Shown here piece by piece: positions 9,154 to 17,857 of a stretch of 64,000 nucleotides of DNA; the first letter of the stretch is position 1; every line of letters starts with the position of its first letter. The position numbers and the translations under genes were made by a program. Source of the stretch: Brachybacterium aquaticum. GTDB lineage: Bacteria > Actinomycetota > Actinomycetes > Actinomycetales > Dermabacteraceae. Where the stretch lies: positions 930,001 to 994,000 of the forward strand of contig NZ_JACHLZ010000001.1 in assembly GCF_014204755.1 (NCBI RefSeq). Reading direction: 5' to 3'. The notes beneath the pieces are model-generated. The model was not told the DNA's origin. It saw only the letters and a program-made list of their open reading frames with translations, and did not search any database.

Positions 9154-9477
9154 ATGCCGGTGGATGTGCCGCGGGCCGCCCCGGGGACCGGGACGGGCAC
9201 CGACGTCGCCCCGAACTCCCGCACCGCGCTGGAGACCGAGGGCCCCTGGTGCACCGTGGTCTGGAACGACCCCGTGAACCTCATGAGCTACGTGGTGTTC
9301 GTCTTCCGCCGCTACTTCGGCTACTCCCGGGTCGTCGCCGAGCAGCTGATGATGCAGGTCCACGAGGAGGGGCGCGCGATCGTGTCCCGCGGATCCCGTG
9401 AGCAGGCCGAGAAGGACGTCCAGGCCATGCATTCCTACGGCCTGCAGGCCACCATCGAGAAGGCGGGGGAGGACTGA
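9154..9477 (+). CDS. clpS: ATP-dependent Clp protease adaptor ClpS
   Basis: A 107-residue ClpS adaptor, which delivers N-end-rule substrates to ClpA/ClpC-ClpP. After a variable, Pro/Gly-rich N-terminal tail of about 28 residues, the conserved core reads TVVWNDPVNLMSYVVFVF, then FGYS, MMQVHEEGRAIV and a C-terminal GLQATIEKA strand. Asn-Asp-Pro and Met of the core form the substrate-binding pocket. The ATG at 9154 has CAGGAGGAC seven bases upstream, and a TAGACT -10 box lies about 55 bases before it. The TGA overlaps the ATG of the next gene by one base, so translation is probably coupled. Confidence 0.93.
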   Translation: MPVDVPRAAPGTGTGTDVAPNSRTALETEGPWCTVVWNDPVNLMSYVVFVFRRYFGYSRVVAEQLMMQVHEEGRAIVSRGSREQAEKDVQAMHSYGLQATIEKAGED

Positions 9478-10112
9478 TGGCGCACGCATTCCGCCGCCGC
9501 CCCGACGGCACGCTCGCCTGTCGCCTGGACGGTGAGGAGAAGGCGATCATCGCCCAGGTCGCCCAGGAGACCGCCGACCTCATCCGTGGCGACCTCGGGA
9601 TCGAGGCCGACGGCGGCGCGCTGCGCCGCGCGGCCGAGAGCGAGGACCCGCTGCGCCGGCTCGAGGCCGAGTTCGCCGGCCGCGAGGCCCGCACCCCCTC
9701 CGACTCCGCGGTGCGGCGCCTCTTCCCCGCCGCGAGCGAGGATTCCGAGCTCGCCGCCGAGTACCGGCGCCTGGGCCAGCGCGACCTCGCCGACGGCAAG
9801 CTCTCCGACCTGCGCCGCGTCATGACGGTCCTGGACTCCTCCGGCCCCGCGCACGGCGAGGTGGTCCTGGACGAGGACGACGCGCTCGTGATGCTGCGCG
9901 CCCTGAACGACGTGCGGATCGTGCTCGCCGACCGGCTCGGCCTCCAGCGCGACGGCGACTTCGACACGGTGCGGATGCTCCAGCAGATCGGCGAACGGGT
10001 CGAGGGCGCGGGGTCCACCGGGGACGAGGAGCACGTCGGCTCCGATGTCGTCATCGCGGTGTACGAGCTGCTGAGCTGGCTGCAGGAGAGCCTGCTGCGC
10101 GCGCTGGACTAG
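9477..10112 (+). CDS. aosR: DUF2017 protein, AosR-type redox regulator
   Basis: A 211-residue DUF2017 protein. Its position directly after clpS and before murI matches Rv1332 (AosR, actinomycete oxidative stress regulator) in M. tuberculosis. That protein interacts with a sigma factor and controls the Mec-CysO-CysM cysteine pathway. Visible features are an N-terminal [26 protein letters not shown] stretch (landmarks AFRRR and EEKAIIAQ), a middle [19 protein letters not shown] region and C-terminal [18 protein letters not shown] helices. Only one Cys, near residue 14, is present, so a disulfide-switch like the mycobacterial one is not supported. Here mec-cysO-cysM are absent from the neighbourhood. 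Start overlaps the clpS stop (TGATG). Confidence 0.82.
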   Translation: MAHAFRRRPDGTLACRLDGEEKAIIAQVAQETADLIRGDLGIEADGGALRRAAESEDPLRRLEAEFAGREARTPSDSAVRRLFPAASEDSELAAEYRRLGQRDLADGKLSDLRRVMTVLDSSGPAHGEVVLDEDDALVMLRALNDVRIVLADRLGLQRDGDFDTVRMLQQIGERVEGAGSTGDEEHVGSDVVIAVYELLSWLQESLLRALD

Positions 10113-10253
10113 CGCGGGACCAGGACCGAACGGGTCGGTGACCGGACCCGGACGAGTCCGTGGGCCGCTCCGTCGGCCGCCCGGAGCCTGGGCGCCCACT
10201 GTGAGACCGCACGCAGTGAGCGTGCCATCACTGCCCGGCCGGGCGCGCGACAT

Positions 10254-10259
10254 TACCCT
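10254..10259 (+). promoter_or_regulatory. -10 element TACCCT, leaderless promoter of murI
   Basis: TACCCT matches TANNNT and ends seven bases before the murI ATG at 10267. No Shine-Dalgarno sequence is visible in the interval, consistent with a leaderless transcript. Confidence 0.5.
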
Positions 10260-10266
10260 TGCGGGG

Positions 10267-11079
10267 ATGAACAACGCGCCGATCGGGATCTTCGACTCCG
10301 GGGTGGGTGGCCTCACCGTCGCTCGCGCCGTGCTGGATCAGCTGCCGCAGGAGGAGCTGCTCTACATCGGCGACACCGAGCACGGCCCGTACGGCCCCCG
10401 GCCCATCGCCGAGGTGCGCTCCCTCGCGCTGAAGATCATGGACGAGCTCGTCGCGCACGGGGTCAAGATGCTGGTCATCGCCTGCAACACCGCCTCCGCC
10501 GCCGTGCTGCGCGATGCTCGCGAGCGCTACGACGTGCCCGTCATCGAGGTGATCCAGCCGGCCGTGCGCCGTGCCGTCGCCGCGACCCGCAACGGCAAGG
10601 TGGGCGTGATCGCCACCCAGGGCACCGTCACGTCCCGCGCCTACGAGGACGCCTTCGCCGCCGCCCCGGACCTGCAGCTGGTCACCCAGGCCTGCCCCCG
10701 CTTCGTCGAGTTCGTGGAGAACGGTGTGGTCAGCGGCCACGAGGTGCTCGAGGTCGCCGAGGAGTACCTCGCCCCCGTGCGCGAGGCCGGGGTGGACACC
10801 CTCGTGCTCGGCTGCACCCACTACCCGATGCTCGCCGGCCCCATCAGCTACGTCATGGGCCCGGACGTCACCCTCGTCTCCTCCGCCGAGGAGACCGCGC
10901 TGGACGTGTTCCGCCAGCTCAACGGCGCCGACATCCTGCGCGAGTCCAGCCGCTCGCCGCGCCACGTCTTCTCCCAGACCGCCGTGGGGGAGGGCAGCAG
11001 CCACTTCGCGCGACTGTCCCGCCGCTTCCTCGGCCCCACCCTCGACATGACCGGCACCATGCCCGTGGTGAGCGCATGA
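10267..11079 (+). CDS. murI: glutamate racemase MurI
   Basis: A 270-residue glutamate racemase that makes D-glutamate for peptidoglycan. It begins [16 protein letters not shown], shows the [11 protein letters not shown] loop, and has both catalytic cysteines in [12 protein letters not shown] and [10 protein letters not shown]. The frame is open from 10138, but the ATG at 10267 gives the standard N-terminus and sits seven bases after a TACCCT -10 element. Its ATGA overlap with the next gene (four bases) indicates an operon with the metallo-beta-lactamase-fold gene, as in M. tuberculosis. Confidence 0.96.
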   Translation: MNNAPIGIFDSGVGGLTVARAVLDQLPQEELLYIGDTEHGPYGPRPIAEVRSLALKIMDELVAHGVKMLVIACNTASAAVLRDARERYDVPVIEVIQPAVRRAVAATRNGKVGVIATQGTVTSRAYEDAFAAAPDLQLVTQACPRFVEFVENGVVSGHEVLEVAEEYLAPVREAGVDTLVLGCTHYPMLAGPISYVMGPDVTLVSSAEETALDVFRQLNGADILRESSRSPRHVFSQTAVGEGSSHFARLSRRFLGPTLDMTGTMPVVSA

Positions 11080-11858
11080 GGGTCCACGTCATCGGCTGCT
11101 CCGGCAGCTTCGCAGGCCCCGACGGCGCGGCGTCCAGCTACCTCATCGAGCAGGAGGACGCGGACGGCCGCACGTGGCGGGTGCTCATGGACCTCGGCTC
11201 CGGCGCCTTCGGCCCGCTGCAGAAGCTGCTGGACCCCGCGGAGCTGGACGCGGTGATCATCTCCCACCTGCACCCCGACCACTACCTCGACCTCACCGGA
11301 CTCGAGGTGTTCTGGGCGTACCACGAGCGCACCGACCTCGGTCAGCTGCCGATCCACGCCCCCGAGCCGCTGGCCGAGCGGCTCTCCGCCGTGCTCAGCC
11401 GCGAGGGCCACGTGCCCGACGGCGTCACCTGCTCCCCGTTCGACTACCGGGTCATCACCGACGGGCACCGCTTCACCATCGGGCCGCTCGAGATCGAGGT
11501 CCGCGAGGTCGTCCACCCCGTCGAGGCGTACGGCTTCCGCGTCACCAGCGGGGACGAGGTCCTCGCCTACTCCGGCGACACCGACGCCTGCCCGGCCCTG
11601 GACGAGCTGGCCCGTGGCGCGGACCTGTTCCTGTGCGAGGCCGGATACATCGAGGGCCGCGACGACCGCTTCACCGGCGTGCACCTGACCGGTCGACGCG
11701 CCGGCGAGTCCGCCGCCCGCGCCGGGGTGGGGCGTCTCGCGCTCACCCACATCCCCGCGTGGACCGATCCGTCGGTCCCGCTGGCCGAGGCCCGTGCCGT
11801 GCACGACGGCCCGATCACGATGGTCCGCCCGGCCGATATCCTCGAGGTGTCCCGCTGA
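11076..11858 (+). CDS. MBL-fold metallohydrolase, Rv1339-type (putative cyclic nucleotide phosphodiesterase)
   Basis: A 260-residue metallo-beta-lactamase-fold protein. The metal motif is [13 protein letters not shown] near residue 65, with further ligands in [19 protein letters not shown] and LTHIPAW. Position between murI and rph and the overall pattern match Rv1339, reported as an atypical cAMP phosphodiesterase in mycobacteria; activity here is inferred. RNase Z-like function is less likely because of length and context. It overlaps murI by four bases. Confidence 0.85.
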   Translation: MRVHVIGCSGSFAGPDGAASSYLIEQEDADGRTWRVLMDLGSGAFGPLQKLLDPAELDAVIISHLHPDHYLDLTGLEVFWAYHERTDLGQLPIHAPEPLAERLSAVLSREGHVPDGVTCSPFDYRVITDGHRFTIGPLEIEVREVVHPVEAYGFRVTSGDEVLAYSGDTDACPALDELARGADLFLCEAGYIEGRDDRFTGVHLTGRRAGESAARAGVGRLALTHIPAWTDPSVPLAEARAVHDGPITMVRPADILEVSR

Positions 11859-11996
11859 CCCTGCCCCGCGGCTGAGCCGGCGTCGAGCACCGCACCGCGC
11901 GACGGATCCCGTCGGCCGCGAGGCGGATGCGCGCCGCAGCACCCCCGGGCGGGGGGCGGGTCCGTCCTGCCACCGACCCCCGAGGAGACGGCTCCC

Positions 11997-12755
11997 GTGA
12001 GCTCCCAGACCCTGACCACCGCCGGCGACCGCGTCGACGGCCGCACCCCCGACCAGCTGCGCGAGGTGCGCATCACCCGCGGTTGGATCGAGCAGGCCGA
12101 GGGCAGCGCGCTCATCGAGTTCGGCCGCACCCGCGTGCTGTGCACCGCCTCGTTCACCGAGGGCGTCCCGCGCTGGAAGCAGGGCTCCGGCTCCGGCTGG
12201 GTCACCGCCGAGTACGCGATGCTGCCCCGCGCCACCAACACCCGCTCCCCGCGCGAGAGCGTGAAGGGCAAGATCGGCGGCCGCACCCACGAGATCTCCC
12301 GCCTCATCGGCCGCTCCCTGCGCGCCGTCATCGACCTGGACGCGCTCGGCGAGAACACCATCCAGCTCGACTGCGATGTGCTCCAGGCCGACGGCGGCAC
12401 CCGCACCGCCGCGATCACCGGCGCCTACGTCGCCCTCGCCGACGCGATCACCTGGGCCAAGCGCCACACCTCCCTGCCCGCCGCGAAGGAGGTGCTCACC
12501 GACACTGTCAGCGCCATCAGCGTCGGCATCGTCGACGGCCGCCCGCTGCTGGACCTCGAGTACCGCGAGGACGTCGCCGCGGACACCGACATGAACGTCG
12601 TCGTCACCGGCTCCGGCGGTTTCGTCGAGGTGCAGGGCACCGCCGAGGGCGTCCCCTTCGACCGCTCCGAGCTCGGCACCCTGCTCGACCTTGCGACCAC
12701 CGGCTGCGCCCGGCTCGCCGGGATCCAGCGCGACGCCCTGGCCGCGCAGGCATGA
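11997..12755 (+). CDS. rph: ribonuclease PH
   Basis: A 252-residue phosphorolytic 3'-to-5' exoribonuclease that trims tRNA 3' ends. Landmarks are [92 protein letters not shown] and the C-terminal [14 protein letters not shown]. The start is GTG 11997, preceded by GAGGAGAC. It overlaps rdgB by four bases (ATGA). Confidence 0.96.
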   Translation: MSSQTLTTAGDRVDGRTPDQLREVRITRGWIEQAEGSALIEFGRTRVLCTASFTEGVPRWKQGSGSGWVTAEYAMLPRATNTRSPRESVKGKIGGRTHEISRLIGRSLRAVIDLDALGENTIQLDCDVLQADGGTRTAAITGAYVALADAITWAKRHTSLPAAKEVLTDTVSAISVGIVDGRPLLDLEYREDVAADTDMNVVVTGSGGFVEVQGTAEGVPFDRSELGTLLDLATTGCARLAGIQRDALAAQA

Positions 12756-13426
12756 GCGCGGGCGCGAGCGGGCCGACGGAGCCCCGGCCGACGGAGCCGG
12801 CCGTCGAGGTCCCCGCGGGGGCGCGGGTCGTCCTCGCCTCCCACAACGCCAAGAAGCTGCGCGAGCTGCAGCGTATCCTCGCCGCCGCCGTGCCGGGCCT
12901 CGCGCCCGAGCAGGTGATCTCCTCGGCCGGGCTCGCCCTGCCGGACGTGGTGGAGGACGAGGTGACCTTCGAGGGCAACGCCCTGCTGAAGGCGCGCTCC
13001 GCCGCCGCGGCCACCGGGCTGCTCGCCGTCGCCGACGACTCCGGTCTCGCCGTCGACGTGCTCGGCGGTGCGCCGGGCATCTTCTCCGCGCGCTGGAGCG
13101 GACGGCACGGGGACGACGAGGCGAACAACGACCTGCTGCTCGCCCAGCTCTCCGACGTCCCGGACCGCCACCGCACCGCCCGCTTCGTGTGCGCGGCGGC
13201 GCTGGTCGCCCCGGACGGCACCGAGACCGTCGAGCGCGGCGAGATGACCGGGGTGCTGCTGCGCGAGCGGCACGGCGAGGGCGGCTTCGGCTACGACCCG
13301 CTGTTCCGCCCCGACGGGCAGGACCGCTCCTCCGCCGAGCTCAGCCCCGAGGAGAAGGACGCGATCTCCCACCGCGGGAAGGCGTTCCGCGCGATCGCCC
13401 CGCACGTCGCCGCGCTGCTGGGCTGA
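12752..13426 (+). CDS. rdgB: RdgB/HAM1 non-canonical purine NTP pyrophosphatase
   Basis: A 224-residue ITPase-family enzyme that hydrolyses dITP/XTP to the monophosphates, keeping them out of DNA. Seen are [15 protein letters not shown] (nucleotide-binding start), [15 protein letters not shown], the catalytic [23 protein letters not shown] region, GFGYDPLF and ISHRGKAF. It carries about 22 extra N-terminal residues rich in Pro/Glu. The ATG overlaps the rph stop, giving a murI-MBL-rph-rdgB order as in mycobacteria, with a 138-base break before rph. Confidence 0.95.
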   Translation: MSAGASGPTEPRPTEPAVEVPAGARVVLASHNAKKLRELQRILAAAVPGLAPEQVISSAGLALPDVVEDEVTFEGNALLKARSAAAATGLLAVADDSGLAVDVLGGAPGIFSARWSGRHGDDEANNDLLLAQLSDVPDRHRTARFVCAAALVAPDGTETVERGEMTGVLLRERHGEGGFGYDPLFRPDGQDRSSAELSPEEKDAISHRGKAFRAIAPHVAALLG

Positions 13427-13551
13427 CCGGTCGCGGCTCCTGCTCCAGCGGCATGCGCCGGCCGAGCTCCTGCGGCAGGGGCCAGGCGAGCTCGTGCGGC
13501 AGGGGCCGGCGCCCTAGGGGTGCAGTTTGCGTCGCTATTCGCGAGTATTCG

Positions 13552-13737
13552 GACGCCTCAGGCACCGTGCCGAGTGGATAGCGACGCCTCAGGCACCGTG
13601 CCGAGTGGATAGTGACGCCTCAGGCACCGTGCCGAGTGGATAGTGACGCCTCAGGCACCGCGCCGAGTGGATAGTGACGCCTCAGGCACCGTGCCGGGTG
13701 AATAGCGACGCGAGAGGCACCGTGCCACGGGATTCCG
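13552..13737 (+). repeat. 31-bp tandem repeat array, six units
   Basis: Six contiguous 31-base units begin at 13552, 13583, 13614, 13645, 13676 and 13707. The first five differ by one to three bases; the sixth is degenerate. Each holds an 11-base palindrome GGCACCGTGCC (the fourth unit has one change). There are no spacers, so this is not CRISPR. The unit encodes SDASGTVPSG in one frame but no start or credible gene covers it. The array fills the gap between rdgB and the convergent DUF4916 gene; 13427-13551 holds nothing recognisable beyond a short GCGGCAGGGGCC duplication. Confidence 0.9.
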
Positions 13738-13780
13738 CCGCCGGCGCACCCTCGAAGCACGGATGGACGCCGCCCGCGCC

Positions 13781-14323
13781 TCAGGCGGCGCCGACGTGGG
13801 CGAGGGCGCGGCGCACCAGCAGGTCGCGTCCGCCGTCCATCTCGTCCAGGGGCGAGTTCTCGCCGAGAAGCTCGTCCACCCCGTACCAGGACAGCTCCAG
13901 GGCATCCTCCTGCGGGGCGGTCTCGCCGTCGATCGGCACCACGTAGGCCAGAGAGATCGCGTGCTGGCGCGGGTCGTGGAAGGGCGACACGCCCGGGGTG
14001 GGGAAGTACTCGGCGACCGTGAACGGCACGGGGGAGGCGGGGATGCGGGGCATCGCCATCGGCCCGAGGTCCTTCTCGATGTGGCGGGACATCGCCTCGC
14101 GCAGCGTCTCGTGGATCAGCACGCGGCCGGAGACGATGGCGCGCACGATCTGCCCGGCGCCGCTGGCGCGCAGCAGCAGCCCGACCTCGACCACGGACCC
14201 GTCCACGTCGGTGCGCACCGGCACCACGTCCACGTAGGTGATCGGCAGATGGCGGCGCAGGTCGCTCAGGCGCTGCGGATCGAACCAGGACCCCTCGGAG
14301 TCCACGGCGGTGCGGCTGTTCAT
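13781..14323 (-). CDS. DUF4916 NUDIX-like protein
   Basis: A 180-residue protein of the actinobacterial DUF4916 group, a NUDIX-hydrolase-like fold. Landmarks are LPITYVDVVPVR, VEVGLLLRA, IVSGRVLIHETLREAMSRHI (in the place of the NUDIX box, with GRV.IHETLREA), and a late LAYVVPIDGE strand. A complete GX5EX7REUXEEXGU NUDIX box is not present, so hydrolase activity is uncertain. The ATG at 14323 overlaps the stop of the histidine phosphatase gene by four bases, so the two are cotranscribed. Confidence 0.8.
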   Translation of the reverse strand: MNSRTAVDSEGSWFDPQRLSDLRRHLPITYVDVVPVRTDVDGSVVEVGLLLRASGAGQIVRAIVSGRVLIHETLREAMSRHIEKDLGPMAMPRIPASPVPFTVAEYFPTPGVSPFHDPRQHAISLAYVVPIDGETAPQEDALELSWYGVDELLGENSPLDEMDGGRDLLVRRALAHVGAA

Positions 14324-15003
14324 GCGTTCCCTCCTGGGGTGGGTGCGGCAGGTCCGTCGGCCGACGGCGCGACCGGGGCGGGGGCGAGCTGGGACTTCTC
14401 GACGACGAAGCGCGGGTTCTGCTCCCGCGAGGGCACCTCGACGGTGTGCTCCACCGGGTCGCCGGCGATCATGTGCACCTGCCAGGTGGTGCCCTCGAGC
14501 TCGACCAGGGACAGGGTGGCGTTCGGGATCGAGGGCAGCGGGCGCTCGATGATGCCCGAGAGGATGAAGCGGATCAGAGTGCCGTGGGCGACCACCAGCA
14601 CCTTCTGGCCCGGGAAGCGCTCCTCGAGCGCCTCGAGGGCGTCGTAGCCGCGGTCGGCGACGGCCTGGTGGTCCTCGCGGCCGGGGAAGGAGCGTCCCGG
14701 ATACAGGGCCTCCATCTCCGCGACGGGCCTGCCCTCCGCCTCGCCCCAGCCGATCTCCACCAGGCGCGGGTCGGTGCCGCCGAAGGGGATGGAGTGGTCG
14801 CCCGCGATGATCCGCCCGGTCTGCTCGGCCCGCTGCAGGGGAGAGGTGATCACCACGTCCCAGTCGACCGGCGGGAGGGAGTCCAGCGCGGCGTGCGCCT
14901 GCGCGATCCCGGTGTCGTTCAGCGGGATGTCCGACGACCCCTGGAAGAGGTTCTTCAGGTTGTAGTCCGTCTGCCCATGGCGGACGAGCCCGAACAGGGT
15001 CAT
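14320..15003 (-). CDS. histidine phosphatase family protein (phosphoglycerate mutase-like)
   Basis: A 227-residue protein with the family signature LVRHGQTDYNLKNLFQG at the N-terminus (catalytic His in RHG) and the second His in LVVAHGTLIRF. EIGWGEAEGRPVAEME supplies the acidic residue. The C-terminal 30 residues are an Ala/Pro-rich tail. The substrate is unknown; relatives act on small phosphomonoesters. It starts 48 bases from the tRNA-Leu gene, after an AGGAGG Shine-Dalgarno sequence, and is the first gene of a two-gene unit with the DUF4916 gene. Confidence 0.9.
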   Translation of the reverse strand: MTLFGLVRHGQTDYNLKNLFQGSSDIPLNDTGIAQAHAALDSLPPVDWDVVITSPLQRAEQTGRIIAGDHSIPFGGTDPRLVEIGWGEAEGRPVAEMEALYPGRSFPGREDHQAVADRGYDALEALEERFPGQKVLVVAHGTLIRFILSGIIERPLPSIPNATLSLVELEGTTWQVHMIAGDPVEHTVEVPSREQNPRFVVEKSQLAPAPVAPSADGPAAPTPGGNA

Positions 15004-15050
15004 GGAGAGGTCTCCTCCTCACAGCCGGATGCGCGTATGGGCCTCGTGCG

Positions 15051-15132
15051 TGCGCGAGAAGGGACTCGAACCCTCACGCCCTAAGGCACTGGAACCTAAA
15101 TCCAGCGCGTCTGCCAGTTCCGCCACTCGCGC
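15051..15132 (-). tRNA. tRNA-Leu (anticodon TAG)
   Basis: The minus strand folds as an 82-base class II tRNA: acceptor GCGCGAG paired with CTCGCGC, discriminator A, anticodon stem CTGGA/TCCAG around loop TTTAGGT (anticodon TAG), a short variable arm and T-loop GGTTCGAGTCC. The CCA end is not encoded. Confidence 0.95.
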
Positions 15133-15361
15133 GCCGGACCAGCCTAACGGCCCCGCCGCACTGCGACCGCACCGTCCACACGCAGTGCGCCCCGGTCCAT
15201 GCGCGGTCCTCTCCCAGGCCGGCATCCGTGCTCCGGTAGGCTCGGACGGTCGGCGGCGCGCCGCCCGCCCGGATCTCCGGGCAGGCGTCGGCGCGACGCC
15301 CCGCACACCGATCGGACGCCGGCCCCGACAGGGCCCGTCCCCGACACACAGGAGCACCTCC

Positions 15362-16117
15362 ATGAGCGCACTCGCAGGCAAGACCGCCGTCGTCACCGGA
15401 TCCTCCCGCGGGGTCGGTGCGGCCACCGCGAAGCTGCTCGCGGCCGAGGGCGCGAACGTCGTCATCAACTACCGCCAGAAGGCGCCGCGCGCGAACAAGG
15501 TCGTCGCCGAGATCGAGGCTGCGGGCGGCAAGGCCGTAGCCGTCGGCGCGGACCTCACCGATCCCGAGGGCCTCGCGACCCTGATGCGCACCGCCGTGGA
15601 CACCTTCGGCGGCCTGGACCTGCTGGTCCTGAACGCCTCCGGCGGCATGGAGAAGGACCTCGGCGAGGACTACGCGATGCGCCTGAACCGCGATGCGCAG
15701 TCCGAGGCGCTGACCGCCGGTCTCGAGCACCTCTCCGAGGGCGGTCGCGTCGTGTTCGTGACCAGCCACCAGGCGCACTTCATCGACGAGGTCGAGACGA
15801 TGCCCGAGTACGAGCAGGTCGCCCGTTCCAAGCGTGCCGGCGAGACCGTGCTGACCTCGCGGATCCCCGAGATGACCCAGAAGGGCGTGTCCTTCGTGGT
15901 CGTCTCCGGCGACATGATCGAGGGCACCGTCACCGCGACCCTGCTGGACCGGGCCCGTCCGGGCGCCCTCGAGGCGCGCCGCGAGGCCGCCGGGAAGCTG
16001 TACTCGGTGGAGGAGTTCGCCGCCGAGGTCGCGAAGATGGCGACGGCCGACGTCGAGACCGGTCACGTGGAGCTCGTGGGCGGCGCCGACGACTTCCTCG
16101 CCCGCACCCAGGGCTGA
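15362..16117 (+). CDS. SDR-family oxidoreductase
   Basis: A 251-residue Rossmann protein. The NAD(P)-binding glycine motif is TGSSRGVG (residues 12-19) and a D-L-T segment follows strand 3. The region where a catalytic YxxxK is expected reads YEQVARSK, so the usual Tyr-x3-Lys spacing is not obvious and the enzyme may be an atypical or non-classical SDR. SGDMIEGT and GHVELVGGADDF close the protein. The start at 15362 follows CAGGAGCAC. The substrate is unknown. A TAGGCT -10 box is present near 15237. Confidence 0.82.
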   Translation: MSALAGKTAVVTGSSRGVGAATAKLLAAEGANVVINYRQKAPRANKVVAEIEAAGGKAVAVGADLTDPEGLATLMRTAVDTFGGLDLLVLNASGGMEKDLGEDYAMRLNRDAQSEALTAGLEHLSEGGRVVFVTSHQAHFIDEVETMPEYEQVARSKRAGETVLTSRIPEMTQKGVSFVVVSGDMIEGTVTATLLDRARPGALEARREAAGKLYSVEEFAAEVAKMATADVETGHVELVGGADDFLARTQG

Positions 16118-16185
16118 GCGCCCGACCCGTACCCTCGACCACGATACGATCTGCACAGCAGACCCTGATCAACCCGGAGGCAGTG

Positions 16186-16665
16186 GTGGCAGACAAGAAG
16201 AGCCTGGACGACATGCGCGACGAGGCATATCGCCGACAGGACAACCTCGCGTCCGACATCGATGAGCTCATCGACCGCGTGAACCCCAAGAACGCCGTGA
16301 CCCGTTGGAAGAACGAGCTGGTCGGCTCCGTGAAGGGTTTTTCCGCCGCCGATGACGGGAAGTCCCCCGCGATCCCGCCGCTGGCGATCGTGGGCGGCGT
16401 CATCGGCGTGATCGTGGTGGGCGCCGGCCTCGCGGTGGCCGTCTCCCGGGCGCGGCGCGAGCCGACCCGCGGCGAGAAGGTCGCCGCGGCGATCAAGGAC
16501 GCGCGACGCAGCACCGAGCGCACCGCGAAGAAGGCCTCGAAGGCCGTGAAGAAGTCCTCGCTGCCGCGCTCGAAGGAGGCGGAGAAGTACGCCGCCGAGC
16601 TCGGCGCGATCCTGCAGGAGGCCTCGAAGCGCGCCGAGAAGAAGGCCGCATCCACCGGCCGCTGA
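16186..16665 (+). CDS. DUF3618-like membrane-anchored protein
   Basis: A 159-residue protein. Residues 1-45 show the DUF3618 pattern (SLDDMRDEAYRRQDNLASDI, then DRVNPKNAVTRWK). One transmembrane segment lies around residues 63-85 (LAIVGGVIGVIVVGAGLAVAV), followed by a strongly basic, Lys/Ala/Arg-rich tail resembling histone-like or envelope-nucleoid linkers. GTG 16186 is chosen because GGAGG ends five bases upstream; GTG 16183 is an alternative. Function is unknown; location in the cytoplasmic membrane is inferred. Confidence 0.75.
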   Translation: MADKKSLDDMRDEAYRRQDNLASDIDELIDRVNPKNAVTRWKNELVGSVKGFSAADDGKSPAIPPLAIVGGVIGVIVVGAGLAVAVSRARREPTRGEKVAAAIKDARRSTERTAKKASKAVKKSSLPRSKEAEKYAAELGAILQEASKRAEKKAASTGR

Positions 16666-16702
16666 GCCCCGTCCTGCTCCGCGACCTGCGGCGATGAACG
16701 AC

Positions 16703-16737
16703 CGACGCCCCGTGCTCCCTTAGAGCGCGGGGCGTCG
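16703..16737. terminator. hairpin between convergent genes
   Basis: CGACGCCCCG at 16703-16712 pairs perfectly with CGGGGCGTCG at 16728-16737 around a 15-base loop. No T-run follows. It lies between a plus-strand and a minus-strand gene and may serve both. Confidence 0.6.
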
Positions 16738-16805
16738 TGCATGTCCGACGGGCAGGCTGCGGCGGAGCCCTCAGTGGTCCCGTGCTCTCAAAGGTCCCGG
16801 TGCCC

Positions 16806-17240
16806 TCAGAGGTCTCCGTCGACGTAGTACCAGGTCCCGTTCTCGCGCACGAAGCGGGAGAGCTCGCGCTGGACGGACCGACCGTGCGGTCCGTTCGAGA
16901 TCGCGGTGAACTCCACGGTCCCGGCGTCGTCGAACGGCCCGCCGTCGGCCGCCTGATGGATCTCGAGTCGCAGCCAGCGCACCGCCGGGTCCAGGGACTC
17001 CGTGAGGTCCTCGCGCGCCGGGCGCCTGGTCGGATGCCAGCTGCGCAGCAGATGCTCCGCGTCGCGCAGCGCGAAGGCGGTGTAGCGGGAGCGCATGAGC
17101 GCCTGCGCGGTCGGGGCGCGACGCTCGCCGCGCAGCACCGGGCCGCAGCAGGCGCCGAAGATGTCGCCGCTGCCGCAGGGGCAACGGGCGTCGTCGGGCA
17201 GGGGAGCGGGGGAGGACTCGGGAGAATCGGTCGCCATCAC
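16806..17240 (-). CDS. YchJ-family SEC-C metal-binding protein
   Basis: A 144-residue YchJ-like protein. The N-terminal SEC-C zinc motif is RCPCGSGDIFGACCGP; the remainder is an NTF2-like domain with AQALMRSRYTAFALRD, WHPT, and a FTAISNG..G strand ending RENGTWYYVDGD. The family's cellular role is unresolved. It is divergent from the GNAT gene at 17343. Confidence 0.9.
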   Translation of the reverse strand: MMATDSPESSPAPLPDDARCPCGSGDIFGACCGPVLRGERRAPTAQALMRSRYTAFALRDAEHLLRSWHPTRRPAREDLTESLDPAVRWLRLEIHQAADGGPFDDAGTVEFTAISNGPHGRSVQRELSRFVRENGTWYYVDGDL

Positions 17241-17342
17241 CGCCCCAGTATCCCCGGCCCCGCCTCCGCGCCGCCTCCCGGCCCGGCCGTCCTGCGACGC
17301 GGGCCCCGTCGGCCGTCACCCCGGCCTGGCAGGATCGGGGAC

Positions 17343-17807
17343 ATGCACGACGACCGCACCACCGCGCCCACCACCCCTGCCCCGTCCTCCACATCGCTCC
17401 CGGACGGCTACGCCTTCGCGCCCGTCCCGCCCACGAGCGAGGAGTACGTGCGACTGCGCGAGATCTCGGGGCTGAGCCCGCGCACCCCCGCGCAGGCCGC
17501 GGGCGCGCTCGCGAACAGCTGGGCCTGGATCACGGCGCGCACGGAGGAGGGAGCCCTCGCGGCGATGGGCCGTGTGCTCGGCGACGGCACCTGGTACTTC
17601 CACCTCGCCGACATCGCCACCGACCCGGCACATCAGCGCCAAGGCCTGGGGCGCGCCGTGATGGAGCACCTCATCGCCCGGATCGACGAGGCCGCGCCGC
17701 CGCACCCGTACATCACCCTGCTCGCCGACCCGCCGGGGCAGAGGCTCTACCGCTCCCTGGGCTTCGTGGAGTCCGACCCGAGCCTCGGCATGCGCCTGCC
17801 CCGCTGA
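17343..17807 (+). CDS. GNAT family N-acetyltransferase
   Basis: A 154-residue acetyltransferase. The acetyl-CoA signature is DPAHQRQGLGRAVMEHLI (Q/R-x-x-G-x-G/A form), preceded by the beta-strand MGRVLGDGTWYFHLADIAT, and the C-terminal LYRSLGFVES is typical. The first 25 residues are a Thr/Pro-rich extension. The acyl acceptor is unknown. The ATG sits seven bases after CAGGAT, a possible -10 element. Confidence 0.88.
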   Translation: MHDDRTTAPTTPAPSSTSLPDGYAFAPVPPTSEEYVRLREISGLSPRTPAQAAGALANSWAWITARTEEGALAAMGRVLGDGTWYFHLADIATDPAHQRQGLGRAVMEHLIARIDEAAPPHPYITLLADPPGQRLYRSLGFVESDPSLGMRLPR

Positions 17808-17845
17808 GCCGGGGCCGGCCTGCTCCCTGCAGCGGCCAGGTTCCC

Positions 17846-17851
17846 TATCCT
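17846..17851 (+). promoter_or_regulatory. -10 element TATCCT, leaderless promoter
   Basis: TATCCT ends six bases before the ATG of the sugar acetyltransferase gene at 17858, and no ribosome-binding site fits in the gap. Confidence 0.5.
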
Positions 17852-17857
17852 GGCCGG

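Noticed and set aside
13552-13737. CRISPR array
   Set aside because: The 31-base units are directly contiguous with no unique spacers, and no cas genes are near.
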